A stretch of DNA of 64,000 nt from Phallus indusiatus. Taxonomy: Eukaryota; Basidiomycota; Agaricomycetes; Phallales; Phallaceae. Each line of letters begins with the position of its first letter. Within the stretch, counting starts at the first letter, position 1. The notes below the pieces were generated by a model that worked only from the letters and a program-made list of their open reading frames with translations, had not been told where the DNA came from and made no database searches. The translations under genes and the position numbers were made by a program. The stretch lies in contig JAQFWX010000036.1 in NCBI GenBank assembly GCA_027605045.1, forward strand, positions 124,001 to 188,000. Reading direction: 5' to 3'. This document shows positions 24,419-35,339 of this stretch, in pieces.

Positions 24419-24654
24419 ACTTTGGAGAACAGATTGTGTGGCGTGAAGTGGTTTGTACACCGACTATATCGATGCTTTAATATATGTCGAATGCGCGCTT
24501 TTCCCATGCCTGTCAGGAAGCTTCCTGTATAGCCTCTGGGAAGAGCATTCAAATTCGTCCAATTGTAGCTGCATTGTGTTAACATGCGCGTTTGCCCTCA
24601 GGCTTAGTGACTTACATTTAATAGTCTCATATGTCAAAATTCTCGACCCTACGG

Positions 24655-25500
24655 GGTGCATTCATCGGATGATCATTGTATTCTTGTGCAAAGAGCACGG
24701 CGTTGTCCCTAGACTGAACCTTAGCAACACTATTGAGCGATTGGGTGACGAATCGCTAAAAGGACAAAACAAATCATTAGCTCTCGCAAAAGCCCGGAAA
24801 ATAAAAGCTGAATGAATCACCGAATCATCTCAAATGCGCCACACTCTCCAAAACAGGTGCAATAAAAGTGATAAAAATCAACAAGCGTCATGTGCGACGG
24901 CACAGCAAGAACAGCAAGAGTCGTTCCATCGTTTGAATCTTCCATTTTGACGACGGCATCTAATTCCAATGGGGTTTCTAACATTTGTAGAAGAAGAGTA
25001 GGTGTTCTTATTTTTCCTCCTCTTCTCTCCGGTCATGATTGTTGACAAGCGTCGCAATGTTTGATTATAATTGAGTCTGTCGATCATGATATATGTGTAC
25101 AACGCCTTTGGGTAAGAATGTGCTTCCTTATGAGGGGATATGCGTTTTGGAGGGTTGGTGCCCGGATTTATCTGAGCTCTTCACAACAGATTTATTCTTT
25201 TCTACGAGAAAGTAGAGTTAGATTCTTAGGGAGAAGTAAAGTTTAAAAATCTACGATGAAGTTTAGAAACAGAAGCCTGAGTGTTCTCCTGTCCAATCAC
25301 TGGTAACAATCCTCCCGAACCTCCAATCGTTCGTCGTCTTTCCGTTGTTGTTGAATTAGAAATCGGTATAATAATGAGTATCAATCGCTAAATGGCGGCG
25401 CGAGAGTAGTTTTCAAATGGTTTTTTGGACCAAGGAGAATTCGGGAAAGTATGGTGGTAGCATTTGGTTAATCGGAATGGAAGGCTATAATTGTTCATGA
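24655..25500 (-). pseudogene. BRAP2/ETP1-like N-terminal fragment (fragment 3)
   Basis: A remnant like fragment 2. The second RRM-like exon (complement near 24,715-24,760, tctagactgaaccttagcaa) and the first exon (near 24,850-25,000, with the VVAVPS-type start on the complement) are recognisable but diverged. Further upstream, PEGVV-type codons occur near 25,095, and pieces of the first exon (ERLEVRE-type) near 25,300-25,370. The exon is truncated next to the upstream region of kinase-like copy E. No RING domain is present here. Confidence 0.65.
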
Positions 25501-25719
25501 CATCTAAGTTAGGTACGGCATAACGGATGTTCAATATTTACTAACTTTGGGAAGACGTCCTCAGTTCCCGGCGCCAGCCTTTACTTCGATATCCCCGAAA
25601 CTAGCCCATCCATCTCTTTCTTCTGCCTTCGTGTTTATAACTGACAAGGTCTCCTAACCGTTTGTAAAGAGAGGTGATGCGTGTAATGCGATAGAAAGTA
25701 ACGAATTTTAATAGAAATA
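25501..25719. other. Unassigned junction interval
   Basis: No coding feature is supported. It separates BRAP2 fragment 3 from the C-terminal BRAP2 fragment 4. A short (at)n run lies at about 25,771-25,790, just inside fragment 4. Confidence 0.45.
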
Positions 25720-26800
25720 ACGTTATAATAGTGTTTGTAATATGATACACGCTTTATTGTTGAAAATACAATATATATATATATATGTCTTTCTACTAGT
25801 CTTCGCAATATTCTCGCTCTCGCGAACCTCTAATGGTCCACGAGCCGCCTCCTGCAACGCACTACCACCACGACCATTTTTGTCACTCTCATCTCTAGCA
25901 GCAGCAGCAGTCGAAACCTTCTCTTTCATATCCAAATAAATCATCAATCCCGCACCTGTTCCTCCAGTTCACCAACTCTCATACTAGTCTTCTCTCTCTC
26001 CACCTCAGCCATCTCCACTTTCTGCTTCACCTTCTCCAAATTCTTCATCAGCCCCTGACTAACAGCTCTCTCCTCTTTCAACTCCCTCTCCAACGTTCTC
26101 GCAACCTCCACAAACTTCTCGCGCTGCTATCCTACAACCTGCTCTTCCTCTCTCTCTTTCAGCCGATTAATTTCATCCCTGTCAAACTCCTTTTGAGCCA
26201 TCAACTCTTTCTCAAGCACGTTAATCTGATCCTGCGCGAATGTACGCGTATTCTCCAAATGGCTTCTCTGCTGCTCATAATAATACCGCTGCGAATCCAA
26301 CTGCGATGTAAGCAGATACGAATAATCGATCCCAATAGCTTCCATCTTTTCTGCATGCATCTAATCAACAGACGTAGGACCCATCCGCATCACTCCTGAT
26401 CGTAGTCGTGGCGGTAGCGTTCGCCATAGCAGAAGCAGAAGGCAGCTCGACAGGTTTCCCATCCATCTCATTCTGAACCAACCGATGCACATACACCATC
26501 GCCCGCGTAATCCCAAACTCGCTGTGTTTCGAGCTTGAGAGAGTACAAGTGCATGTCAACTCGTAGTGCGCACCAGCGTGGGCTCGACCGCATCATCCAC
26601 AGCCCACGTTCTCACAAATAAGACAAATTTAGAGATTAGACGCGAAGAAAAGTCAAAGCAAACGGATAGAGAAGGTCTATTTTGCGAGTCAACGGCGGAT
26701 TAACTGTGACATTGTACTGTTGTTGTGCCATGCGGTGAAAGACATGTTTGTGAATGCCGGCACACTGGACATCTGTAAATCAATTAAGAATTGAGTGAGC
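25720..26800 (-). pseudogene. BRAP2/ETP1-like C-terminal fragment (fragment 4)
   Basis: This covers the part of BRAP2 missing from fragments 1-3. It starts near 26,775 with the second half of the RING (CPVCRHSQT), then the UBP zinc-finger end with the conserved WDYA near 26,515 and YVHRLVQNEMDGKPVEL. The GIDYSYLLTSQLDSQR signature follows near 26,330, then the coiled coil, and finally a C-terminal part (MMIYLDMKEKV at 25,947 and a basic tail). Lesions: an in-frame TAA shortly after the RING half (near 26,701); TAG in place of a conserved TGG near 26,130 with adjacent missing codons; and one missing T near 25,950 in the RDLMIYL codons. The N-terminal half lies elsewhere (fragment 3), so this is a broken gene, although it keeps residues that fragment 5 has lost. 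Confidence 0.75.
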
Positions 26801-27175
26801 AAACCGACTAAAGGGAGAAAAATAGCTCAGGCTCTTCCTGACTCTTCCGAATCTAGCCAATCAATAACGGATACTTTCAAATCTCCAATGAATCAATCAT
26901 TCGTCGTCTTTCCTTCGTTGTTGTAATCGGTATAATAATGAGTATAAGTCGCTAAATGGCGGTGCGAGGGTAGTTTTTCGAATAGATTTTTGGGCCAATA
27001 AAGACTCGGACCCAGGCTCGGAGAAGTAGTAATACGTGTGGTTTAGGAAGAAAACACGAATAACAGAGAAAGTCCTGCTAGCGTTTGTCGTTCGAAGCTC
27101 GTTTGGTGGTGCTGGTGAGTAGTTCGGTGGCGCGAAGGGGCAGGTCACGGTAAATTCACCATTAGTGAGTAGCAG
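26801..27175. promoter_or_regulatory. BRAP2 first-exon remnant and shared divergent promoter with the ARP gene
   Basis: Minus-strand sequence near 26,830-26,990 matches the first BRAP2 exon (SDLYSLLYRL, WRFES, GLDSEES-type codons). Just upstream, at 27,100-27,175, lies the gcgcgaagg...caggtcacgg repeat also found near 1,945, 7,355 and 35,175. The ARP remnant starts on the opposite strand at about 27,165. The arrangement suggests the ancestral BRAP2 and ARP genes were head to head and shared this promoter. Confidence 0.45.
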
Positions 27176-27179
27176 AGAA

Positions 27180-29165
27180 ACAGCCGACATGGTCAATGTG
27201 TGGACGTGTGTGGACGTGTGTCTATACGAGCGCGTCTATTTGCCCTGTAAATTCCAACTATCTGCTTTTCGTTGGCTTTTCGGGAGTCCAGCGTTATCGT
27301 CATCAAGTCCAGAAGATAATATATTCGCGCAGGTATCGGTGTCATCAATCACATGCACGATATTCGGATACAATCCCTATCTCTGTAACCTAACAATTCT
27401 TATAACTTCAACGCGCAAACGATGCTCAGTGACTTTTCTCTGCGTTCCACCAATTGTACAGATACCGTACCCTTTTTTCCCTTTCCCTTGCACTTTAGAG
27501 GTAACAGGAGGTATCAGCACGCGTTGGACTATGCAAAACACCCTCAACGTCCAAAGTGGATGTTCCCAGTTCCGCTAAACACATCAATCGTTCTCGTAAA
27601 CCACGCAGTCCTGTGCCGAGTGCGGAGGTTTCCAACAATTAGATGATGCACCTGCATCTGGTGAAAGTGTTAGTCGTTGGATGAAGATGATATCCGTTGC
27701 TGGTCTCAGGCTGAAGCACTGGTGAGCATTGACGTTGACGACCTGTAAAAGCTAGCGTTTGATGTTTATATTTCTTCCAGGAAATACATCTTGTTCACGT
27801 GTCTGGGTCTTCGCCGCACACAGAACGAGTCGCCTATAACACTATGTTCCATGTTATTCACCAACACAAGAATTACTGGTCCAGCTGTTCTTCGAACGGT
27901 TCAATGTAGCGGCGCTTATGCTCGTAGACCGTCCTCCGATGCAGATATATTTGATGATTGTTCCGAGTGGCGTTGTGATGGGCGTACTCTGGAACAACGA
28001 TTGCCCCCGTCGTGGAGTCTCTGGTTCAATATCACCATACGACGCGTCTCAACCTCAATATGAAAGAATGCGAGATCTATTTGACCTATATTCTTCAATC
28101 GCACCACAGCCTATCTGCAAGTCCGAAGGAGAGACATACACAGAAGAACAATGACATACCCAACTAGTAGAGCTAACTTGTTAAATCTGGCGGGACGGTC
28201 TTATCAAAGTTCCATCGGACGGTGAAACCGCGCAACCGGAACGAGAAATAGCTCAACTCGATCTTATACAAGTGGAATTCAAAGAAAAGACTCTCACATT
28301 GGGACGAGTGCGTCATCGATTTTGCGAGCCTTTCTTTGACCCGAGTTTGCTCAATTCGTTGGACACTGTTAAAAAAATCCAATTGCGGATCGAGTTATGA
28401 CTTTATAGGAAGGAGTAAACGTGGTTGTTAATAGTCTTCTACGCCCCTATCGCTATCCTGTTTGGAGCGGGGTGTTTGTTACAGGTGAAATTACGACAGG
28501 TGTGAAAGGTACAAAAGAACCTACTTGTCTTCTTCCATATTTGCGTCTCTCATATTGATCTTGTGCTTTAGATCTCAGTCCCGCTCTTCAATCAAGACTG
28601 TTTCCTTACCTTTCACTGGAACAAAGCGGTCATCGACACATCAGAATGCTCAACGTACCTGAATATTTTTTACGACTATCGTGACAAAAGTGAAGATCTC
28701 GCTGCGTATTTCGGAACAAGCATTACGGCAAAAGTGTGTAATTTTAATACTGACGCTAGCTGTATTCTTAAATTCCTCATATCCTTAATCTATAGGTCGC
28801 ATTCAATGAACCAGCTAGTAGAGATTTTCTCTCTAAAACCGACTATAATTCGATGGGACCTCATACCGTCCTTGAATTTTCTCCTGCTGTATATTCATAC
28901 GATAAGAAGTAATGTATTTTATCAAGTGGTGGTAGCTTATAGCAATAAATGGTATGCCGATGATACAGGCACAGGCCTTGGTGAACCTACACGACACTTG
29001 CACTGGATTTTCCAGAACCTAGCCCGGTGTCGATGGAGACATCAGACCAGGTATGGACCTATCTCGTCGGATGCAGCAAGCCTGCTTCACGCGCTTTTCC
29101 TCAGGGTGTAACTTGTCAAGCTCCTTGCATTGCCTTAAGAAGCCTGAATGCAAGTTGGAACGACA
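27180..29165 (+). pseudogene. Actin-related protein (ARP) remnant, copy 2, longer
   Basis: A plus-strand actin-fold gene in pieces. Near 27,290: SVIVIKS and AGIGV (N-terminal phosphate loop region). Near 27,850-27,990: LLVQLFFERFNVAALMLVDRP and IVPSGVVMG, corresponding to actin MFETFNVPAF and the second phosphate loop. Near 28,080: DLYSSIAPQP and ETYTEEQ. Near 28,230-28,380: LTLGRVRHRFCEPFFDPSLL, matching actin [20 protein letters not shown]. Near 28,575-28,720: LSPALQSRLFPYL and MLNVPEYFYDYRD. Near 28,800-28,860: FLSKTDYNSMGPHTV, matching actin WISKQEYDESGPSIV. Several frames are interrupted (stops near 28,150 and 28,175, and missing ATP-site pieces), so I call it a pseudogene, though some breaks may be undetected introns. 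Its 3' end abuts kinase-like copy F. Confidence 0.6.
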
Positions 29166-29206
29166 TCAAGAGCGCCGACTGATCCACCTTCTGCTTCATC
29201 GCCCCC

Positions 29207-32072
29207 TCAGTCTTCTGCCTCAACATCCTCTTCATCATCTGCTTCATCATCTGCTTCATCCTCTGCTGTATGATTAAATTCGGAGCTATCAGAATCATGA
29301 TCAGAATCTTGCGAAAAAGTGAGAAACTGATGCAGCAGTTACAGCTCAAGCAGGCTTACCGTCAGATACATCACCCGATTCAGATTGAATGGGACATATC
29401 AAAGGAAGACCTAAAATACGAGCACCTTCATTGCTTTTTGGATCGATGCCCAGCACTGCGTGAGTCTCCTGGATATACTCAAAGGTTGTATAACCAATTT
29501 TGAACACACGAAGCGTTCGACGAGTTTGAACCTTGAATGAATTTGAGTCAAAGCCGAGGGTGTCCATATCAGAACAATATAGTCTCTCGGACCCCGAAGA
29601 ATCAAGAGACCAGTATGTCTCAAGTGTTTCATTGTGCACCGCCGGTTTCAAAATAAAGAAGTATAACTCTTCATACCCAGAAGTTCCGGCTGAACATCTG
29701 AGCCTGGAAGGAATCTGAATGTGCCACGAGAATCCAGTAACTACAGCGACCGTATGTTTAGTAAAATCATCTATACAATGACACAATAGTAGTGGAATTA
29801 GCGTACCAACGCAAACATTACAAGACTTGTGCATTCCATTAGTCCCTGCAAGTAAGCAGCCAATTTGACTGACGTATGCACAAGCCAATCGTTCCCAGAC
29901 AATATGGTTCGAATATACAATATCACTTTCAACTACCACTGTCTGGAGATCGTCGGTAGCCGAAATGCCGGCTGTATCCACAGGAACACGAGTACTGAAA
30001 ACATTCAAGTGATATTCAGCGCCGCTACATGATGGGAGACGTGCTATACCTGATATGTTCACCACAATCTTCGACAGTCAATTTTGTGTGCAGTACTTTA
30101 TCACGAACAAACCAGTCCGATGATGATGGTTCTTCGCATGGAAAAAACCCTAATAAAGCTGCATTCGAAGCATGAAGTGCATTGTTGTGTACATCAGCTA
30201 ATAGAATGTCACCAGTGTAGACTGGATATGCTGGTGCAGAGACGTCCTTCCATATAATGACATGTATAGCATCATAGAGATCCCACAAGAGAGAAGGGTC
30301 CGAAGGATCGTCCGGCTTTTGGGATAAACGCAGCAAGTCTACTCTCTCCATAATCTTCAACGTTGACTCTCGAGACATAGCGCTAATACGCATCGTCATC
30401 CACTGAGAAACAGGGACGATTTGTAGAATATTCGGTGACCATTCCTGATATTGAAGAATGAATTCACAATGATAATTTTTCATGCGTTTAGTGATGAGAA
30501 AATTGAACTAACAAATACGACAAGCCCGCGTCCATCTAGAACGTTCACATAACAAGAGGCAAGGTATCCGTCCTCGCGGCCTTTGAAACCGATAAAGATG
30601 CGAGAGAATTGCAGATCCCGCCGGGATAAAATGGCATGATGAGATATATCCTTTTCCACGTAGAGACAGCCTTCCTGTAAGTGTAAGGTAAATGGTGAGA
30701 TACAAACAATTAGCGGAACCGTGGTCGGTTCAAGCTCACAGAATAAGACGAAATCTGAGATGTATTTGAAGAAGAAATTTCATCAAATATTGTGGCGGCT
30801 CACTGTATGGCAGGAGTTTATGTACCGACCCAATGCATCCCTGAATTTTGAATTGAATTGAGAAAATGGGATACACCATGCTATATACGTAAATAGTAAG
30901 TCTTGATTTTCATTTTGTGAAGTGATATGAACGAACGATTGTGAAAGACAAGGCCAGGGCTTTCTTTTGACGTGACTATGCCGAATAGCTGCATCACATT
31001 TGGATGACTTGCACGAAGAATGAGCTGCCGTTTATAATTATTTCACAAGAGACGAGTGTATTACCGAAATTGCGAATACCACTCCTTTTCGTTTTTGAAT
31101 TTCTGTTGAAGTATAAGAATATAGCGAAAATGCGGCAGTATTTTTTTGTCACGTACGGCACTAGCATCCTGGCCTTTGTAGACACGAACCATCCGTGTCT
31201 GACTCTCTTGTTTCCATCGGACTTCCCAGTGTTCAACTCGCCCAATCGAGATATTTTTGAGCACGTTTAGATCCCCCCGTCTAATTCTTTCGAACTGGCC
31301 ACTTTCAGAAGATGTCGAATCGCGAACAAGCAATCCAACTTACATCAGAATCCATCTCATCTGTGTGATTACCTATTTGGAGACGTATCACACCCCTAAG
31401 CTAGACGTAGGACTGGAATAAAACCGAGATCTGTGTCAAATATATTCGTGCGCACCATGAGATTGGCCCGACACTCGTCTATCTGACTATGATAACGTGC
31501 CAATGAATCTTTTTCACGATCAGTTGCGAAATATCTCCGAAGGAGTTGTGATCTATATGGTTTATTGGAAGACTCGAGATCATCTGAGATGTCTCGCAAG
31601 CACCTGTTTAAGTGAATTCAGACTGGTAAATATCTTATATGAGCAGAATTGCATACCTGTAAAATTCTTCACAACCTTTCTTAAAGCTGTTGAACGATTC
31701 TGACGGGGTTTCATAATCCTTTTTAGTTTCCTCATGAAGCATTTGGAGAATATTTGTGACTTTGACTGTGAGAGTCTTATAACCATCTTGGTTTTGTTTC
31801 ATTTGCTTATTTTCATTTTCTATCAGCGCTCACAAGTCGAGATCTGATGACTGACTCACTTGGATAGGCTTTAGTAGAACCTTGACTAGTTCCGCTGCAC
31901 CCTTTAAATATGGGAATGGCAGGAGACCCCCCACCGCACTAGCTAATTCAGCAGCCCGGAAGGCGTTGGATACCCAGTCGGTTTCGCTCTGCATAACAGA
32001 TACTGCGGTTGAAGCTGATGCCTCATGCACATGTTCATTCTGGGCGATAGGGGACCTCTTCTGAAAACCCAT
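29207..32072 (-). CDS. Kinase-like array protein, copy F (open, shortened acidic tail)
   Basis: It starts at ATG 32072-32070 (MGFQKRSP) and is open to a TGA at 29,209-29,207. Blocks: helical N-terminus (AELASAVGGLLPFPYL), ISDDLESSNKPYR helix, RMVRVYKGQDASAVRDK exon, HPNVMQLFG-type exon, VEKDISHHAILSRRDL, the middle exon (30,025-30,483), IRVPVDTAG, TYWSLDSSGSERL, and an Asp/Glu tail that stops early at DVEAED because GAC is followed by TGA where other copies have a glycine or alanine codon. In the kinase-like exon two losses (2 bases near 31,145, 1 base near 31,111) cancel, so about 12 residues are read in a shifted frame (ILPHFRYILIL instead of YCRIFAIFLYF). The sequence after the stop is spliced onto ARP-derived DNA at about 29,172. 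Probably expressible; whether the altered N-lobe folds is unclear. Confidence 0.65.
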
Positions 32073-32430
32073 GGCTGGAGATCGTGTGTATGGGATAGAC
32101 CGGTTTGCGTCAATATTATCTATCCGTGTCAAACATGCGCTTGTCTTATACCTGTCCAGGAGAAACTGCCTCTGGGAACCGCAGTAAACGCTGACGAAAA
32201 GCAACTGCGCCGTCGCATCAACTAGGCGTGTGCCCTCGAACTCGATCGCATGACCTTTCCAATCAAATGATCAAAGGCTTCTTCAACACTTGATTTGTGG
32301 CTGCGAACAACGTAAATACCAAGGAGGGACGTGCAATGAAAGTCAAGTTGGTAGAGACTTCGAGAGCTGTGTCATTCTATAGCATATCCATTAGCAAACA
32401 GCCTACACTCTCAGACCGAGCGTACCAGTA
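32073..32430. promoter_or_regulatory. Upstream region of kinase-like copy F
   Basis: Near-identical to 171-533 upstream of copy A. It ends at the gtaccag word near 32,427, after which BRAP2 coding sequence begins. In copy A the same word joins a different point of BRAP2, showing an internal BRAP2 deletion of about 1.3 kb in A relative to F. Confidence 0.45.
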
Positions 32431-32434
32431 TATT

Positions 32435-34130
32435 CGCTTTCTGTTTCACTCTCCAAATTCTTCATCAACCCGTGACTAACAGCTCTCTCCTCCTTCAGCA
32501 CCCATTCCAACGTTCTCGCAACCTCCACAAACTTCTCACACCGCTTCTCGACCCTGGTTTTCTCGCGCTGCCATCTCACAATCTGCTCTTCCTCTCCCTC
32601 TTTCGGCCGATTAATCTCAACCCTGTCAAACTCCTTTTGAACAATCAACTCCTTCTCAAGCATGTTAATCTGATCCTGCGCAGATATAAGCATATTTCCC
32701 AAATGGCTGTTCTGCTGCTCATAATAATCCCGCTGCGAATCCAACTGCGACGTAAGCAGATACGAATATTCAATTCCAATCGCTTCTATCTTCTCCGCAT
32801 CCATCGAATCAATAGACGTAGGACCTAACCTTGATCCATCCGCATCACTCCCGATCCTAGTTGTGGCATTTGTCATAGCAGAAGCAGAAGACAATTCGAC
32901 AAGTTTCCCATCCGTCTTATTCTGAATCAACCGATGCACATACCCGTCGCCTGCGTAATCTCAAACTTGCTGTGTCTCGAGCTCGAGAGAGTACAGATGC
33001 ATCCTCAGCTCGTAATGCGCGTGGGCATGGGCTCGGCCGTATCGTCCACAGCCCACGTTCCGGCAAATAAGACAAATCCAAAGATTAGACGTCGAGGAAC
33101 AGTTGAGGTAGACGGATAGAGAAGGTCCATTTTTAGATGCGTTCGACTGTGACATTGTGCTGTTGTCGTGCCATGTGCCGGAAGATGTGTTTGAGAATAC
33201 TGACACACTGGACGTCTGTAAATCGACATAGATATTGAGTTAGCAAATCGAATAAAGAGATAGAGCCATAAAATATGTGTCACCTGCTGTTTCCCCACTT
33301 GGTTAAACACATACAACGAAAAGTATGCGAACACGGTACGGATACAAGTCCCGTAACGGACGTGTCCATTCGTTCGAGACAAACTGGACAACTGGGGAGC
33401 GAGCTCGTGTAAATTACTCTGAGCAGTAGCTAGGCGAGATATAGCGAGAGATGTGGCATCGTTTGATTCAATTTTGATGGATTTCACATTAACTACGTGG
33501 AATATTTCACTGGGCTTTGAAAGTGAATATAAGTAGTTTGTACTCTGTATGGAGACACGTACCTCTAAGACATCAAATGGACGACCATTGTATTCTTGTG
33601 AAAAGAGCACGGCGTCGTCCCGAGATCTAAACTTTAGCAACACTAGTGAAGAATTGGTGAAGAATTGCTAAAAACATTGGTTCCCAAAAGACCCAAAAAA
33701 AAACAGAGATTAGTCACCGAATCATCCTCAGATGCGCCACACGCTCCGAAGCAGGGGCAATAAAAGTCATAAAATCAACAGGCGTCATATACGACGGCAC
33801 AGCAACGACAGCAACGACAGCAAGAATCGTTCCATCGTTTGAATCTCCCACTTTGATGACGGTATCTAATTTCAATGGGTTTTCAAATTCATTTGTAGAA
33901 GAAAGGTAAGTGTTCTTATTTTTCTCCTCCTCCTCTTCTCTCCGGTCATGATCGTTGACAAAATTTGCAATGTTTTGATTATAATTGTGAGTGTGTCCGT
34001 GTATGTGTACAACGCCTTCGGGTAAGAATGTGCTTCCTTGTGAGACGATGTGCGTTTGGAGGGCTGGTGGATTATCTGCGGTCCTTACAACAGATTTATT
34101 CTTCTCTGCGAGAAAGTAGAATTACATCCT
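32435..34130 (-). pseudogene. BRAP2/ETP1-like E3 ligase gene, most complete copy, inactivated (fragment 5)
   Basis: Domain order is as in BRAP2, a RING E3 ligase that in animals tunes Ras/MAPK signalling (yeast ETP1: ethanol tolerance). N-terminal exon (FLPEGVVHIHGHTHN near 34,020; VPSYMTPVDFMTFIAP near 33,790); RRM-like exon 2 (LLKFRSRDDAVLFSQEYNGR, 33,640-33,580); RING ([12 protein letters not shown] and CSHTF, 33,410-33,320); UBP zinc finger (NLWICLICRNVGCGRYG, near 33,070); YSYLLTSQLDSQRDYYEQQ; coiled coil. Lesions: one G lost near 33,650 (frameshift entering exon 2); the second RING half reads RPVC where fragment 4 has CPVC, losing a zinc ligand; TGA at 32,963-32,961 replaces the Trp of WDYAGDGYVHR. 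The C-terminus is also missing, being fused to the copy F upstream region. A nonfunctional gene. Confidence 0.8.
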
Positions 34131-34359
34131 TAAAAAGAAGATACTTATTACAAAGTAGACGTTTCGGATAGAATACCCCTACCAGCGGCTACAGGCGACG
34201 ATGATAATCGGTTGGAGGTGTGGGGAATAACAGGCTGGTACTTGTCGTTGTTTATGTGTGCCATGGGCGTATGGTAGTTTTCCGAGTTAGTTAGATAGAT
34301 ACCCTAGAGTAGAAGCCATTAATAGATTCTAATTATCATTGTGCGAATGGTGGATTGCA

Positions 34360-35089
34360 TCAGTGGCCGGCTCGTCGTTTTCGCAATTTCGTGTCATCGT
34401 CCTTTTCTTTCTTGACTGGCGCAGGGATGATCTCAGTCTCCTCTGCATCTCCCGAATGCTTCTCTCCTTTCTTTTTCCGGTCAAACTGCAAGCGTGTGCC
34501 CTTCGGACGAGACGATCTGTCTTCACGCGACTGCCATATAATAAACAAGATACCTTCAGTCGCAGCAAGTATCAGTGCAACCGATAGAGCGAATAAAGCT
34601 CGCTAGCATCTCGTCAGTCAAAATCTCGCATGCATTTTAATATATATCTCATACCCATTCGTCTCGCCAGCCCACATGTTTACTGGCCCACCAGCTGGCA
34701 AACCCCGCTCCCCCGATGCTGAAAAGAGCGTTGACAAGCGCGATAATCGCTCTCCTATCACTCAGATTCTTGTGTGCTGTTTCCGCGGGATCCTCCGGAG
34801 GTTCGTACTTTGGAAATTTCGAAAGAGGGTATGTGATTGTTCCGGAGAGAAGTGAAATCATAGCATAATCATTTGCGTTCAGCTGCTTTCTGGCAAGTTG
34901 TTTACGGGCATCTTCCGTTCGAGCCCATTGCGAGATTTTTAGAAGGGTTGGATAGGATATTTCTACTTGATTTTTGAGCGGGACTGATAGCGCATCCTTC
35001 AATTCGTCCGGTAAGAGATCAATTACGACCTCGAGATTTTCAGCCAGATGCTGTGGAATAGAAACGGTCGTGGTGGTCAAATCTGAGAT
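34360..35089 (-). pseudogene. VMA12/TMEM199-like gene, copy 2, start codon lost
   Basis: Nearly identical to copy 1 (1,134-1,862) with the same intron. Exon 1 ends WRDEW near 34,657 and exon 2 runs RALFALSV...KRRAGH-stop to 34,360, with one extra Glu codon. The codon matching copy 1's ATG reads ATC at 35,089-35,087 (plus strand gagataaag versus gacatagtg), while the following SDLTTTTVS codons stay open. The next in-frame ATG lies about 75 codons downstream in NANDYAMISLL, which would remove the N-terminal third. Use of the TTG two codons downstream or an upstream exon cannot be excluded. The coding frame is otherwise intact, so the loss looks recent. Confidence 0.7.
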
Positions 35090-35338
35090 AAAGAAAGAAA
35101 GACGGTAAGAAAGAAGAAGGAGTGTCTTTTCCGTTTAAGGTTGTTTTGGTGATGCTGGCGAATGGATCGTTGTCGTCGGCGCGAAGCGGCAGGCCGCGGT
35201 GAGGTCACCCATTAGTGAGTATGGACAATGTGTGTACGAGCGCGAGTCTATTTGCCCTGTAAATCCCAAATGACTGCTTTTCGGGAGCCTTCCCATCGCG
35301 TGCAACCTTACTTACCGCCGTTTTTGTTTTATCATTAG
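35090..35338. promoter_or_regulatory. Putative promoter of VMA12-like copy 2
   Basis: Counterpart of 1,863-2,130, with the gcgcgaagcggcaggc repeat near 35,178. It lacks about 30 bases present in the first copy near 1,985-2,030. Confidence 0.35.
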
Positions 35339-35339
35339 A

